Below, in pieces: positions 1 through 7,589 of a stretch of DNA of 21,351 nucleotides. The first letter of the stretch is position 1. Every line of letters starts with the position of its first letter. This DNA is from an uncultured Acetatifactor sp. (GTDB lineage: Bacteria > Bacillota > Clostridia > Lachnospirales > Lachnospiraceae). Under the pieces are notes generated by a model. That model saw only the letters and a program-made list of their open reading frames with translations. It ran no database searches and was not told the origin of the DNA. The stretch is from NCBI GenBank assembly GCA_910584235.1, contig CAJTZD010000033.1:22365-43715 (forward strand). The letters run 5' to 3'. The translations under genes and the position numbers were made by a program.

Positions 1-135
1 CTTCCCGGCGTCTGCCCGGCTTCCGTCCCAGGTTCGCTTCCCGGCGTCTGCCCGGCTTCCGTCCCAGGTTCGCTTCCCGGCGTCTGCCCGGTTTCCGTCC
101 CAGGTTCGCTTCCCGGCGTCTGCCCGGTTTCCGTC
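1..135. repeat. 36-bp tandem repeat inside the secreted-protein gene
   Basis: Three full copies of a 36-base unit (1-36, 37-72, 73-108) and a partial copy (109-135) are almost identical. The main difference is a C/T change that makes the last residue of each unit Ala or Thr. The unit is 12 codons, so copy-number change keeps the reading frame. The array may continue beyond position 1. Confidence 0.95.
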
Positions 136-368
136 ATCTGGCCGCCTCCCGGTGTCCCAATGCTCCCGGATTCCTGCGACTCTCCCGATGCCTGGCTGCT
201 TTCCGCGCTCTCTCCCGGTGCCTGTGCGCCCTCTCCAGACTCTGTCCGGCCGTTTTCCTGCGCAGCCCGTACATACGGCACGGGCCATTGAATGCCGGCG
301 CCCAGCAAAGCAGCTATTGTCAGTATTCCGCATATGTACCTTCCGTATTTTTTCAACCTTACTCCCAT
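1..368 (-). CDS. Secreted repeat protein, N-terminal part (runs off the left edge)
   Basis: Reading the minus strand from an ATG at 368 gives an open frame that continues past the window edge, so only the first 122 or so residues are visible. An in-frame TGA lies four codons upstream, so this is the first possible ATG. GAGG sits seven bases before it as a ribosome binding site. Residues 1-8 carry basic residues (MGVRLKKY), followed by a hydrophobic stretch around 12-26 and a possible signal-peptidase site near VRA-A (about 34-37), so export is likely. After that the chain is rich in Gly, Ser, Glu, Gln and Pro, with no Cys beyond the signal region. It ends in nearly four copies of a 12-residue unit (GQTPGSEPGTET or ...GTEA). 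It is the last visible gene of the polysaccharide cluster. The visible part resembles a cell-surface stalk or linker. The functional domain lies outside the window and I cannot name it. Confidence 0.72.
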   Translation of the reverse strand, partial: MGVRLKKYGRYICGILTIAALLGAGIQWPVPYVRAAQENGRTESGEGAQAPGESAESSQASGESQESGSIGTPGGGQMTETGQTPGSEPGTETGQTPGSEPGTEAGQTPGSEPGTEAGQTPG

Positions 369-393
369 CTGACCGCCTCAGCGGACCCGTAAA

Positions 394-561
394 TCATAGT
401 ATTGGCAGCTTCCGGTTCCAGCCGCCGTCCAACCTGATCCAGCATACCATATCATCTGCCGGGCCGCCATGGCAATTTCTTCCGGCTGCCCGAAATCCAA
501 TTTTCGTTTCTGCCCATCCCCGTCTCTCCATATCCCTCCAGGCCTGCCCGGCGTCTCCGGC
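394..561 (-). other. Stop-free continuation after the GT2 stop codon
   Basis: The gap between the GT2 gene and the secreted-protein gene has no separate convincing gene. Read in the same frame as the GT2 gene, the 55 codons following its TGA (562-564) contain no stop until a TGA at 394-396, 26 bases before the next ATG. An in-frame ATG at about 531 has a GGAGG three bases upstream, so a 45-residue peptide is possible. I see no known domain. It may be eroded coding sequence or simply chance at this GC content. Confidence 0.3.
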
Positions 562-1551
562 TCATGCCCGCAAACGCCAGGCCGCATGCAGCTTCCGCAG
601 CGTCTTGGGCGCTATGGCGAACAGGGTGTGATACAATTTGTTTTTTCCGGTCAGAATCCGGTTTGTCATGGCTCTGCCCCAGTTTTTACGCAGATATGCC
701 ACTATTTTCCGGTAGACCCGGTTATCCTTTGTCATCTGTGAAATGGGAATATGCAGCAGATATTCCAACCTCTGGAAAATCCCGAATCGAAAAGCCGTCT
801 CCCTCAGTTCCGGATACTCCCTTTCCACGATTTCCCATACCATATCCGCATTGTCCACACTGTCCCCGTAAACCGGCGAGAAATTCTCCCTGTCCGCTTT
901 CCGGGAATTGCTCCCTATGCGGTAAAATACATGGTAAGCCTGCTTGGGCAGGGACAGTACTGCCCCCATCTGCGGCAGCATACGCACCAGCAGATGAAAG
1001 TCCTCGTTCAGCTTGTCCACCGGAAAGGCATCCTCCGGAAATAAGTCTTTCCGCACCAACTTGGTACAGAACGAACAGTCTCCCACATGCAGCAAAAGTT
1101 CTCTCATAAACTGCCTGTTTTCTATCAACACCGTCTCTTTGGGCGGCACACAGATATCCGGCAGGGGATTTCCATTTTCATCCGTCTCGTCTCTGGCCAC
1201 CTGGGCTGCGGATACCTGATATTCCCGGATGCCCTTTATAAGCAGCTCATACATTTCCGGTGACAGGTAGTCGTCGCTGTCCACAAAACCCACATACTCT
1301 CCCGACGCATGCCTCAGCGCCAGATTCCTGGCAGAGGAGGAACCGCCGTTCTCCTTGTGGAAAACCCTGATCCGCTCATCCTCCGCCGCCAGGCTGTCGC
1401 AGAGCGCTCCCGTCCCGTCCGTAGAGCCGTCGTCCACCAAAATGATCTCCAGCCGGGTATAGGTCTGGGCCGTAATAGAATGGACGCATCTGGGCAGATA
1501 GTCCTTTATATTATAAACTGGTACAATGACTGTTATCAAGGGAGTTTCCAT
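562..1551 (-). CDS. Family 2 glycosyltransferase
   Basis: The product is a cytoplasmic or membrane-associated GT-A fold glycosyltransferase that would transfer a nucleotide-activated sugar to the growing lipid-linked repeat unit. The N-terminus has the GT2 hallmarks: ITVIVPVYN (6-14), VDDGSTDGT (39-47) and the metal-binding DSDD (91-94). The C-terminal 100 or so residues are the variable acceptor region. An ATG 15 bases upstream (1566) is possible, but only the ATG at 1551 has a good ribosome binding site (GGAG nine bases upstream). That gives a 329-residue protein starting METPL. Its start overlaps a TAA ending the open frame that follows the upstream GT4 gene (TAATG arrangement). The donor and acceptor sugars cannot be told from sequence. 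Confidence in the family is high. Confidence 0.93.
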   Translation of the reverse strand: METPLITVIVPVYNIKDYLPRCVHSITAQTYTRLEIILVDDGSTDGTGALCDSLAAEDERIRVFHKENGGSSSARNLALRHASGEYVGFVDSDDYLSPEMYELLIKGIREYQVSAAQVARDETDENGNPLPDICVPPKETVLIENRQFMRELLLHVGDCSFCTKLVRKDLFPEDAFPVDKLNEDFHLLVRMLPQMGAVLSLPKQAYHVFYRIGSNSRKADRENFSPVYGDSVDNADMVWEIVEREYPELRETAFRFGIFQRLEYLLHIPISQMTKDNRVYRKIVAYLRKNWGRAMTNRILTGKNKLYHTLFAIAPKTLRKLHAAWRLRA

Positions 1552-1715
1552 TATATTAAGCTCCATTTGTTTTTGCGAATATAAATATATCTTATTCCGT
1601 CTTCCTTATACTTCTCGTCATGCGCCTGCGGCGTTACAAACAATCGGCATATATCCAAAATTGCGCAAAGCGTATACGATTCTCCTTGGCATTCTTTTGT
1701 GCGCTGCTTACCCTT
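1551..1715 (-). other. AT-rich gap with stop-free continuation of the GT4 frame
   Basis: The GT4 gene ends with TGA at 1716-1718, yet the same frame stays open for 54 more codons to a TAA at 1551-1553 that overlaps the next gene's ATG. The predicted peptide becomes charged and aromatic near its end (HDEKYKEDGIRYIYIRKNK). The stretch is visibly more AT-rich than the flanking genes. There is no in-frame ATG; TTG codons exist but lack a well-placed ribosome binding site. I also looked for a promoter here and found no hexamer pair with proper spacing. The gap may be a remnant of a longer gene. Confidence 0.35.
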
Positions 1716-3071
1716 TCAGCCTCTATGCCTTTCGGCTGTGTACAAAATATTTGCCCGCTTCTCCGACAATACTCTAGCCGGCGCACAGGGCGCGTATCCG
1801 CCGTCTTCCCCAGGCCTGTCAGGCATTTCCGCGGACCTTTTCCCACTCCCGGCCATACCGCCCGCCGTCTTTCCCTCTGCCGTTTTTTTCTCGGCGGAGT
1901 CTGCCGTTCTTTTTCCGGCAGACTCCGCCGCGTCCGCCCCGGCGCAGTCTGCCTCCCCGCACGCTGCCCCGGCCACTGTCCTGATCAGCTCCAGCAGCCG
2001 CAGGGCGGCATTCTCCGCATTCCACACTTCCGTGATGGTCCGGTAAGCCTCTCTCCCCAGTTCCCGGCAAAACTTTCTGTCCCGCAAAAGCCGCTCCGCG
2101 GCCGCAAACAGCCGGGCCGGCCTTTTGTCCCGGTACACCAGCCCGTTTTCCCCGTTTCTCACCAGAAAGGGTACCGCGCCGATCATATGATCCGCTACAA
2201 GAGCGCAGCCGCTGTTCATGGCCTCATTGGCCACGGCTCCCCAGCCCTCTTTCCTGTCGCTGGTAAACAGATAGATGTCCGCCTGCTCCATATATCCGCG
2301 GACCTGTTCCGGCGGCTGAAAGCCCAGAAAGGAGACACAGTCCCCCAGTCCGTATTTTGCCGCCAGCGCCTCTGTCTTAGCCCGCAGCTCTCCGTCCCCG
2401 ATAATATCCAGGTGGAATGCCAGCCCTTTTTCTTTCAGAAATCTTGCCGTCTCCACCGGAAGCTCCGGATGCTTCCAGTCGATCATCCTGGCCGCCCAGA
2501 GCAGATAGGGTATTTTCTCTTCCCCATATCCTTTCTGTCGTAAAAGCATATCCACATCATAGGTTTTTGTCTCAGGGAAATAACCCCAGCAGTACATTTT
2601 CCCCGGATAAGACCGGATAATATGAAAATCCGAAGCCACATAGGCCCCTGCGCACAGCAGCCATACGGGCCCTTTCCGGTACCTGGTATGGTCATGGTAC
2701 TTCTTCCAAAGCCCCCTGGGCGAAACGGCTTTCCACTGTCCCTCCTTGTACAGGCGCTCACTGATACGGATCACAGGCTTGCCGGCCTCCAGCCTTTCCT
2801 TTATATAGCTCTCCTCATCCGTACCCCCGAACAGTACCATATCCTGGTCCAGAATCAGCTCCCTGCAGGCCCGGGGCTCCTCATAGTACCGGCGCACATA
2901 CCCTGGTCTCTCCTCCTCATGCCATCCCATACGGACCCGCTCATCCTCCATGGGCTCTGTCTCCACAAAAGTAAAGCCGCCCTCCAGAAGCCGGTTCATG
3001 GCATTGCAGAAAGGAATCTGATGATGATTGATGTAATTGGATACAAAGGCTATTCTACAGGATTTTCTCAT
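1716..3071 (-). CDS. Family 4 glycosyltransferase with low-complexity tail
   Basis: This is a GT-B fold retaining glycosyltransferase (GT4 type), expected to add a sugar to the polysaccharide repeat unit at the inner membrane face. The open frame extends to 3137, but the likely start is the ATG at 3071. The protein then begins MRKSCRIAFVSNY, the normal Rossmann start of the family, and GGTGG lies about six bases upstream. The start overlaps the end of the preceding GT4 gene by 17 bases. Residue numbers below count from that ATG. The donor-binding half shows LLWAARMIDWKHPE (190-203), HLDIIGDGEL (220-229) and the E-x7-E motif EGWGAVANE (275-283). The fold ends near residue 365. The rest is an unusual tail rich in Ala, Lys, Glu and Gly (about 366-416), followed by an uncharacteristic end. 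The tail and the open frame after the stop codon hint at a rearranged 3' end. Confidence 0.9.
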   Translation of the reverse strand: MRKSCRIAFVSNYINHHQIPFCNAMNRLLEGGFTFVETEPMEDERVRMGWHEEERPGYVRRYYEEPRACRELILDQDMVLFGGTDEESYIKERLEAGKPVIRISERLYKEGQWKAVSPRGLWKKYHDHTRYRKGPVWLLCAGAYVASDFHIIRSYPGKMYCWGYFPETKTYDVDMLLRQKGYGEEKIPYLLWAARMIDWKHPELPVETARFLKEKGLAFHLDIIGDGELRAKTEALAAKYGLGDCVSFLGFQPPEQVRGYMEQADIYLFTSDRKEGWGAVANEAMNSGCALVADHMIGAVPFLVRNGENGLVYRDKRPARLFAAAERLLRDRKFCRELGREAYRTITEVWNAENAALRLLELIRTVAGAACGEADCAGADAAESAGKRTADSAEKKTAEGKTAGGMAGSGKRSAEMPDRPGEDGGYAPCAPARVLSEKRANILYTAERHRG

Positions 3072-4395
3072 ATATTTCCACCAGTTTCTGATAATTTCGC
3101 TCCCTGTCATGGGTGCGCAGCGCATGGGCCCTTGCATTTCTACAATATTCGTCCCGTTTCCCGGGATCCCGCCACATCCGGATCACCGCCTCTGCCAGAC
3201 GCCCGGATACGGCCTCCAGCTCCTCTTCGCCTGCCCCGCCCTCCGGCGTCTTATCGCCGGCAAATCCCCTGTACAGGATACCGTCCACATCCCCTGTGAA
3301 GATACTGGAAATGCCCCCCACGTCCGCGCTGACGCAGGGAACCCCCAACAACATGGCCTCCCCCAGGGAATTGGGAGAATTCTCCACACTGGAGCAGCAC
3401 ACAAACAGACTGCTCTTCAGATATCTGTCCCGCATCTGTGCCGCGTCCAGCTTTCCCAGGAAAGTCACCCGCTCCTCCAGCCCCTTGTTCTTCAGCAGGC
3501 TTCGCAGATATTTCCCATACGCCGAGATCTTCAGCTTCTGCTTCAGTGTCTCATAGGCCACAAGGCTGTTTCCCGCAACATAGACCTTTGTCTGCGGATA
3601 CGCTCTTAAAATGGCCGGCAGCGCCGACAGCATATAATGCAGTCCCTTTATGGGATAATCCCCCTGACTTAGAAAAATGGAGTAAGGTTCGCACCGCCCG
3701 GCATCCCATACCGGCCCGTAGAATTCTTTCCGCAGGCTTTCGTTCATCTTGTGATAGCGGGCTGCGGGATTCCACCTTTCGGTGTGCATCCTGTCCCAAC
3801 GGGTGCGGCCGGTAAGGTTCCCCGCCAGCTCCACGGCCTCCCGCTCCATACGGCCCCGCAGGGCGAATTTCTCCTGCTGTCTGCGCAGGCTGTCCCCTTT
3901 CAGCCAGTCCCGCAGCGTCACACTGCGGATCACCCTGTCCGGCAGATCCGCGTAATAGCACTCCGCGTATACGGCGCAGAGCCCCTGGATCCCCAGCAGC
4001 AGCCTGTCCTTTCTGGGGAAGATCCTGCACATTGCCAGGGTGTGGGGGTACTCCGTGCCGAAGCAGTGTACAATATCAGGCTCTACTATAGAGACGATTT
4101 TTTTCAGCGCCGGTTCCAGCCTTTGGTCATATTTTTCCGCATGGCCCACGTCTTCCGGGAATCCGTAAAAAGAAATTTGCGCTTCCCCTGCCCGTGCGGT
4201 TCCGCTGCGGATGTCCTCTCCCGGGGAAATCCCGTCCCCGGACAGCGGAAACGCCACTGACAATTCGATTCCGCTCCCGCCTGCCAAAACCGCTTCCGCC
4301 ATTCCGCTGACCCAGCCCTCCTTATTGGAAGCCTCGATCCCCAGCTGAGCCGCGCAGGCCGGCAGGGGCAGATTACATAGCCACAAAACTTTCAT
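3055..4395 (-). CDS. Family 4 glycosyltransferase
   Basis: A 446-residue GT-B fold glycosyltransferase of the GT4 clan. The N-terminus starts directly with the beta strand MKVLWLCNLPLP. The middle has GNLTGRTRWDR (192-202), typical of GT4 enzymes. FLSQGDYPIKGLHYML (241-256) is the usual 'donor-domain start' signature. The E-x7-E nucleotide-sugar motif is at 338-346 (ENSPNSLGE), followed by GVPCVSADVGG (351-361). The length is normal for the family. GGAGAGG four bases before the ATG is a clear ribosome binding site. It lies 16 bases after the EpsG-like gene and overlaps the next GT4, as expected for an operon. It most likely builds the repeat unit; the sugar specificity cannot be read from the sequence. 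Confidence 0.94.
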   Translation of the reverse strand: MKVLWLCNLPLPACAAQLGIEASNKEGWVSGMAEAVLAGGSGIELSVAFPLSGDGISPGEDIRSGTARAGEAQISFYGFPEDVGHAEKYDQRLEPALKKIVSIVEPDIVHCFGTEYPHTLAMCRIFPRKDRLLLGIQGLCAVYAECYYADLPDRVIRSVTLRDWLKGDSLRRQQEKFALRGRMEREAVELAGNLTGRTRWDRMHTERWNPAARYHKMNESLRKEFYGPVWDAGRCEPYSIFLSQGDYPIKGLHYMLSALPAILRAYPQTKVYVAGNSLVAYETLKQKLKISAYGKYLRSLLKNKGLEERVTFLGKLDAAQMRDRYLKSSLFVCCSSVENSPNSLGEAMLLGVPCVSADVGGISSIFTGDVDGILYRGFAGDKTPEGGAGEEELEAVSGRLAEAVIRMWRDPGKRDEYCRNARAHALRTHDRERNYQKLVEIYEKIL

Positions 4396-4411
4396 AAGCC
4401 CTCTCCGTCCT

Positions 4412-5566
4412 TTAATTGAAAATCCAGTTCAAATACGGCAGCAGCCTTACGTCTACCGCGTACATCCCTCTCAGCAGCAGGAAGAAATATCCTCCGAATG
4501 CCGCGATCACCCCCGCCCGGCACAGTCTCCGCAGCCATTTTTGCGGAATCCGTTCCGACAGCCTGGGAATCAGGAACACCTGGGAGATGATCATATAATA
4601 TCCCACCCTGGATATCTCCGGGATAAAAGAACCGCAGCAATATACCGCCAGTCCGAATATGTTCAGGAAAAAGTAAAATCGATTGACCATATTCTCACGC
4701 AGGCTCCGCCTGTAGCAAAACAGGCTAAAGACCAGCACACAGCCGCTTTTTAAAATATTGGCATAGGAAATCTGCCCCCTGTCAAACGCGGAATCCCGGT
4801 AAAAGGGATAGAAGAAAAAGATAATCTCGCGGCACAGATCCTGCCCGAACACCAAAGTCCCCAGGACAAAGCCCCCCGCAATATAATGCCATTTCTTCAA
4901 AGGCGCCGCCGCAAGATACCGCGCCGCAAGATACACCGGAATCACCAGCAGAACGGACTTATGGATCATGGCTCCTGCCAGAATGGTCAGAATAAACTTG
5001 CCGTATTCCCCCCGAAGCACATATTTCATGGAAAATAAAGCCATTGCCAGCGCCAGATAATATCTCACTGAGTTGAGACTGTTGAAATAATATCCCCCTG
5101 TCATCAGCAGATAGAGGGAAAAGGCAAAATACTGCCCCTGCTCCCGGAGAGCTCTCACAAAGAACCAAACTGTCACAATGGAAAAAAAGCCAAATACCGG
5201 CAGATAATTGTCATAGCCAAAGAACAACTGAAGCCATTTTACAATATAATTAAAACCAGGCTCCGAGGCCACATGGCGCCCCTGGGCGATCAGCTTGAAA
5301 TTGTCCCTGTATACCCAATAGTCATTGCCCACCGCGATCCGGCAGGCTGACACGGCTGTCATAAGACAGAAGACTGCCGCCGCCGCGATCCGGTTCCTGG
5401 CTTTCTGCCTGTCGCAGATGCCGTCTCCTCCGCCCTCCTCCGGCCCGGGAAAGCATCTGCGGCCTCCCCTGATATACCCGGGCACATATTCCCGATTGTC
5501 CACGCACAGTCCCAGCGCCACTGTGACGACTGTCAGAAAAATATAGACAAAAGCGCTCCGTTCCAT
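4412..5566 (-). CDS. EpsG-family polysaccharide polymerase (Wzy-like)
   Basis: A 384-residue multi-spanning membrane protein resembling the EpsG family, thought to polymerise lipid-linked repeat units on the outer face of the membrane. Hydrophobic segments recur from residue 5 onward (about 5-22, 59-74, 121-138, 147-165, 190-213 and several to 370). Family-like signatures are CRIAVGNDYWVYRDNF (75-90, the R-x3-G-x-D-Y element), NSVRYYLALAM (165-175) and IHKSVLLVIP (201-210). A Gly/Glu/Arg-rich cytoplasmic loop (30-58) separates the first two helices. GAGAGG seven bases before the ATG supports the start. It sits among the glycosyltransferases of the cluster, where a Wzy-type enzyme is expected. 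A flippase-like role is less likely because the length and motifs fit EpsG better. Confidence 0.85.
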   Translation of the reverse strand: MERSAFVYIFLTVVTVALGLCVDNREYVPGYIRGGRRCFPGPEEGGGDGICDRQKARNRIAAAAVFCLMTAVSACRIAVGNDYWVYRDNFKLIAQGRHVASEPGFNYIVKWLQLFFGYDNYLPVFGFFSIVTVWFFVRALREQGQYFAFSLYLLMTGGYYFNSLNSVRYYLALAMALFSMKYVLRGEYGKFILTILAGAMIHKSVLLVIPVYLAARYLAAAPLKKWHYIAGGFVLGTLVFGQDLCREIIFFFYPFYRDSAFDRGQISYANILKSGCVLVFSLFCYRRSLRENMVNRFYFFLNIFGLAVYCCGSFIPEISRVGYYMIISQVFLIPRLSERIPQKWLRRLCRAGVIAAFGGYFFLLLRGMYAVDVRLLPYLNWIFN

Positions 5567-5652
5567 TCGTCATCCTCTCTGCCGTACTTTCCGGCAATGC
5601 CCGCAGTCTCGGCTCCCGCCCCTGAACGGTAACTTTAGAGCCTGGGCATCTG

Positions 5653-6450
5653 TCATTCCCCACTCTCCCCAGGCCCGAAGTCCTTTCCCCTGCCCCCGGC
5701 CATCCACCGGTACGCCTGCCCAAAAGGTATCTCCGCGCACAGCTTATCCCGGTGGGCCAGGAGAAACCGCACCGCCATAAGCCGCCACGCCTTTCCGTAC
5801 AGATAGCGGTACAGCACCCCCTTGTCCCGGAAAAATTTCTCGTCATAGCCAGTAAACCAGGTAGACTCTCCGGCAGCCTCCCGGCCGATGGTCACCGGCG
5901 CCGTATACACCGAATATCCCTTATCCATAAATTCTTTTAAGAACAAGCTGTCTTCACCGCTCCCGTACTTTGCGCCTCCTCCAAACAGCAGGGAGAATGT
6001 CACGCCGGAGGAAAGGAGGCTCTCCCTGCGCACGGCAAAGCTCACCGCCCCGTATCGGCCGCAATTATACCAGTGAACCTTTCTCCGCTCCGTGATATGA
6101 TAGGTTCTGCGCGCCTCCTCCACGGTTATGTTAAAGAGAATCATATCCGCCTTTGGATTGTCCGCAAACTCTGCCGCTATCTTTTCCGCATATCCCGGCT
6201 CATACACAATGTCGGCATCGGAAAAAAGGCAGATATCCCCGTCTGCCCGCAGGATGGCCTCGTTGCGGCTCCTGCCCACCCCTCTGTCCGGAAATGAGCA
6301 GAACAGCACCTGACAGCCCTTATACGTTATTTTTTCCAATCCCAGCCTGTCGCACTGGTTGATGATCACAGCGTCCGACTGGATTCCCATCCGCTCCAGC
6401 AGCGCCATGGGCTCCTCGTTCATCACAGATGCCAGCACCTGAACCCTCAT
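5653..6450 (-). CDS. Family 2 glycosyltransferase
   Basis: A 265-residue GT-A fold protein. It starts MRVQVLASVMNEEP and contains GRSRNEAILRADGD (59-72), SDADIVY (77-83, the metal-binding DxD) and a GSGEDSLF block late in the catalytic domain, all typical of GT2 enzymes. The usual VPVYN start is replaced by the LASVMNEE variant seen in a subgroup of exopolysaccharide transferases. Its ATG overlaps the stop of the chain-length gene by four bases (ATGA), so translation is probably coupled. An 86-base gap without a visible terminator or separate gene follows before the EpsG-like gene. It would transfer one sugar of the repeat unit; the donor is unknown. Confidence 0.9.
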   Translation of the reverse strand: MRVQVLASVMNEEPMALLERMGIQSDAVIINQCDRLGLEKITYKGCQVLFCSFPDRGVGRSRNEAILRADGDICLFSDADIVYEPGYAEKIAAEFADNPKADMILFNITVEEARRTYHITERRKVHWYNCGRYGAVSFAVRRESLLSSGVTFSLLFGGGAKYGSGEDSLFLKEFMDKGYSVYTAPVTIGREAAGESTWFTGYDEKFFRDKGVLYRYLYGKAWRLMAVRFLLAHRDKLCAEIPFGQAYRWMAGGRGKDFGPGESGE

Positions 6451-7589
6451 ATGCCTCTCTCCACATTTTGCTGTCTGCCGCCTGCCCGCTTCCCGAAATC
6501 ATAGCTCCGAAGCAGCCTCTCATCCGCCTGCCACAGTATGGCAGCCGTCACCTGACAGTCCTGCTGCCCCAGATACTCCAATACCCGCTCAAATGCCCTG
6601 CCCGCGTGGCTTCCCGCTTTCACCGCCAGCAAAATCCCCTCTGCCTCCCGAAGCTGCCTTGCTGTCCGGGGCTCCCCCAGGGGCGAGGGAACCGTAAACC
6701 ATCTTTTGTCGACAATGTCCGGACATACCGCTTTCAGGCGTTCCAGCACCTCCGCCTCGTCCACTTCCTCCTGAACCGCGCAGACGGCAATCCCTTTTCC
6801 GGAAGTTTCCTCCCGGCTCTGCCCCTGACTTTTCTCCCCCGGGAAGAAATAGTGCAGGTTTTCCGCCAGTTCCCTGCTCTCAATGGTGCCTGCGCACTTT
6901 ATGCCGTAGCGCTTCCAGACGGACCCGGGCAGCCAGATACTGTCGTCCCCCGTCTCCTTTAAGAGCAGAAGCACCATGGCAAAAAAGCAGGACAGCACCG
7001 CGCTGAGCGCAAACGCCCGCCCCGGTCTCACGTCCCTGACCACTTCCTCTGCCTCACTGCCCGGGTCAACCAGGGCAATGGAGGCAATCTCTCCTATGGA
7101 ATCCGCCAGTTCCCCTGTCATGGCTGCCTCCACGGCCCGTGCGATTTCAACGCTTTTCTCCGGGCTGTCCGATGTGATGACCGTGGAGGGCATCCGCAGG
7201 TCCGACAGCACCTGGGCGCGGATCATGGCTGCCAGTTCCCTGCCGCTTACCAAAGCCGTATCCCCGCCCGACCGCTCCAGATGCCCCTCCACCGCATCCA
7301 GGAACATCTCTGATTGCATATAAGTGTTCCAGCTTACCTCATTGATATATACATTTGCGATATCCTGCTGGTTCTCCACCGCGTACTCCACATGGTAGAC
7401 GGATGTGGCCGCATAGGTGCGGTCCCCCTGCAGGAGCACGTTTTTTACATAATACCCGCCGCCGAATACAAGCGTGCCAAGCAGCGTGACCGCGGCCACA
7501 AACGGCAGCCTGCGCAGCAGACGCAGAAACGTCAGCCGCAGGTCAAACGGTTCTTTCCCATAATAGCCTCTCCACATATCATTCCTCAT
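6447..7589 (-). CDS. Wzz/CpsC-type chain-length protein with degenerate kinase-like C-terminus
   Basis: A 380-residue polysaccharide co-polymerase. Residues 14-30 form a basic amphipathic start. The first membrane helix is about 29-47, the second about 192-210, and between them lies a Wzz-type extracytoplasmic domain (55-188) with a coiled, Ala/Glu-rich second half. This topology is that of CpsC/CapA proteins that set chain length with a BY-kinase. After the second helix, residues 250-365 look like the core of a CpsD-type kinase (GIAVCAV strand, PSPLGEP, ILLAVKAGS, AAILWQADERL). The Walker A lysine loop is missing and the tail has no Tyr cluster. It is probably a pseudo-kinase module. The start overlaps the glycosylphosphotransferase gene by 11 bases and its end overlaps the next GT2 by four. 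No intact kinase gene is visible in the window. Confidence 0.85.
   Translation of the reverse strand: MRNDMWRGYYGKEPFDLRLTFLRLLRRLPFVAAVTLLGTLVFGGGYYVKNVLLQGDRTYAATSVYHVEYAVENQQDIANVYINEVSWNTYMQSEMFLDAVEGHLERSGGDTALVSGRELAAMIRAQVLSDLRMPSTVITSDSPEKSVEIARAVEAAMTGELADSIGEIASIALVDPGSEAEEVVRDVRPGRAFALSAVLSCFFAMVLLLLKETGDDSIWLPGSVWKRYGIKCAGTIESRELAENLHYFFPGEKSQGQSREETSGKGIAVCAVQEEVDEAEVLERLKAVCPDIVDKRWFTVPSPLGEPRTARQLREAEGILLAVKAGSHAGRAFERVLEYLGQQDCQVTAAILWQADERLLRSYDFGKRAGGRQQNVERGI

Noticed and set aside
1..135. Tandem repeat considered as a CRISPR array
   Set aside because: The 36-base units are directly adjacent without spacers and encode a 12-residue protein repeat in frame with a signal-peptide-bearing gene.
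378..587. A 69-codon minus-strand frame overlapping the end of the GT2 gene
   Set aside because: It lacks a ribosome binding site, has no recognisable domain and overlaps a real gene; its composition looks like chance translation.
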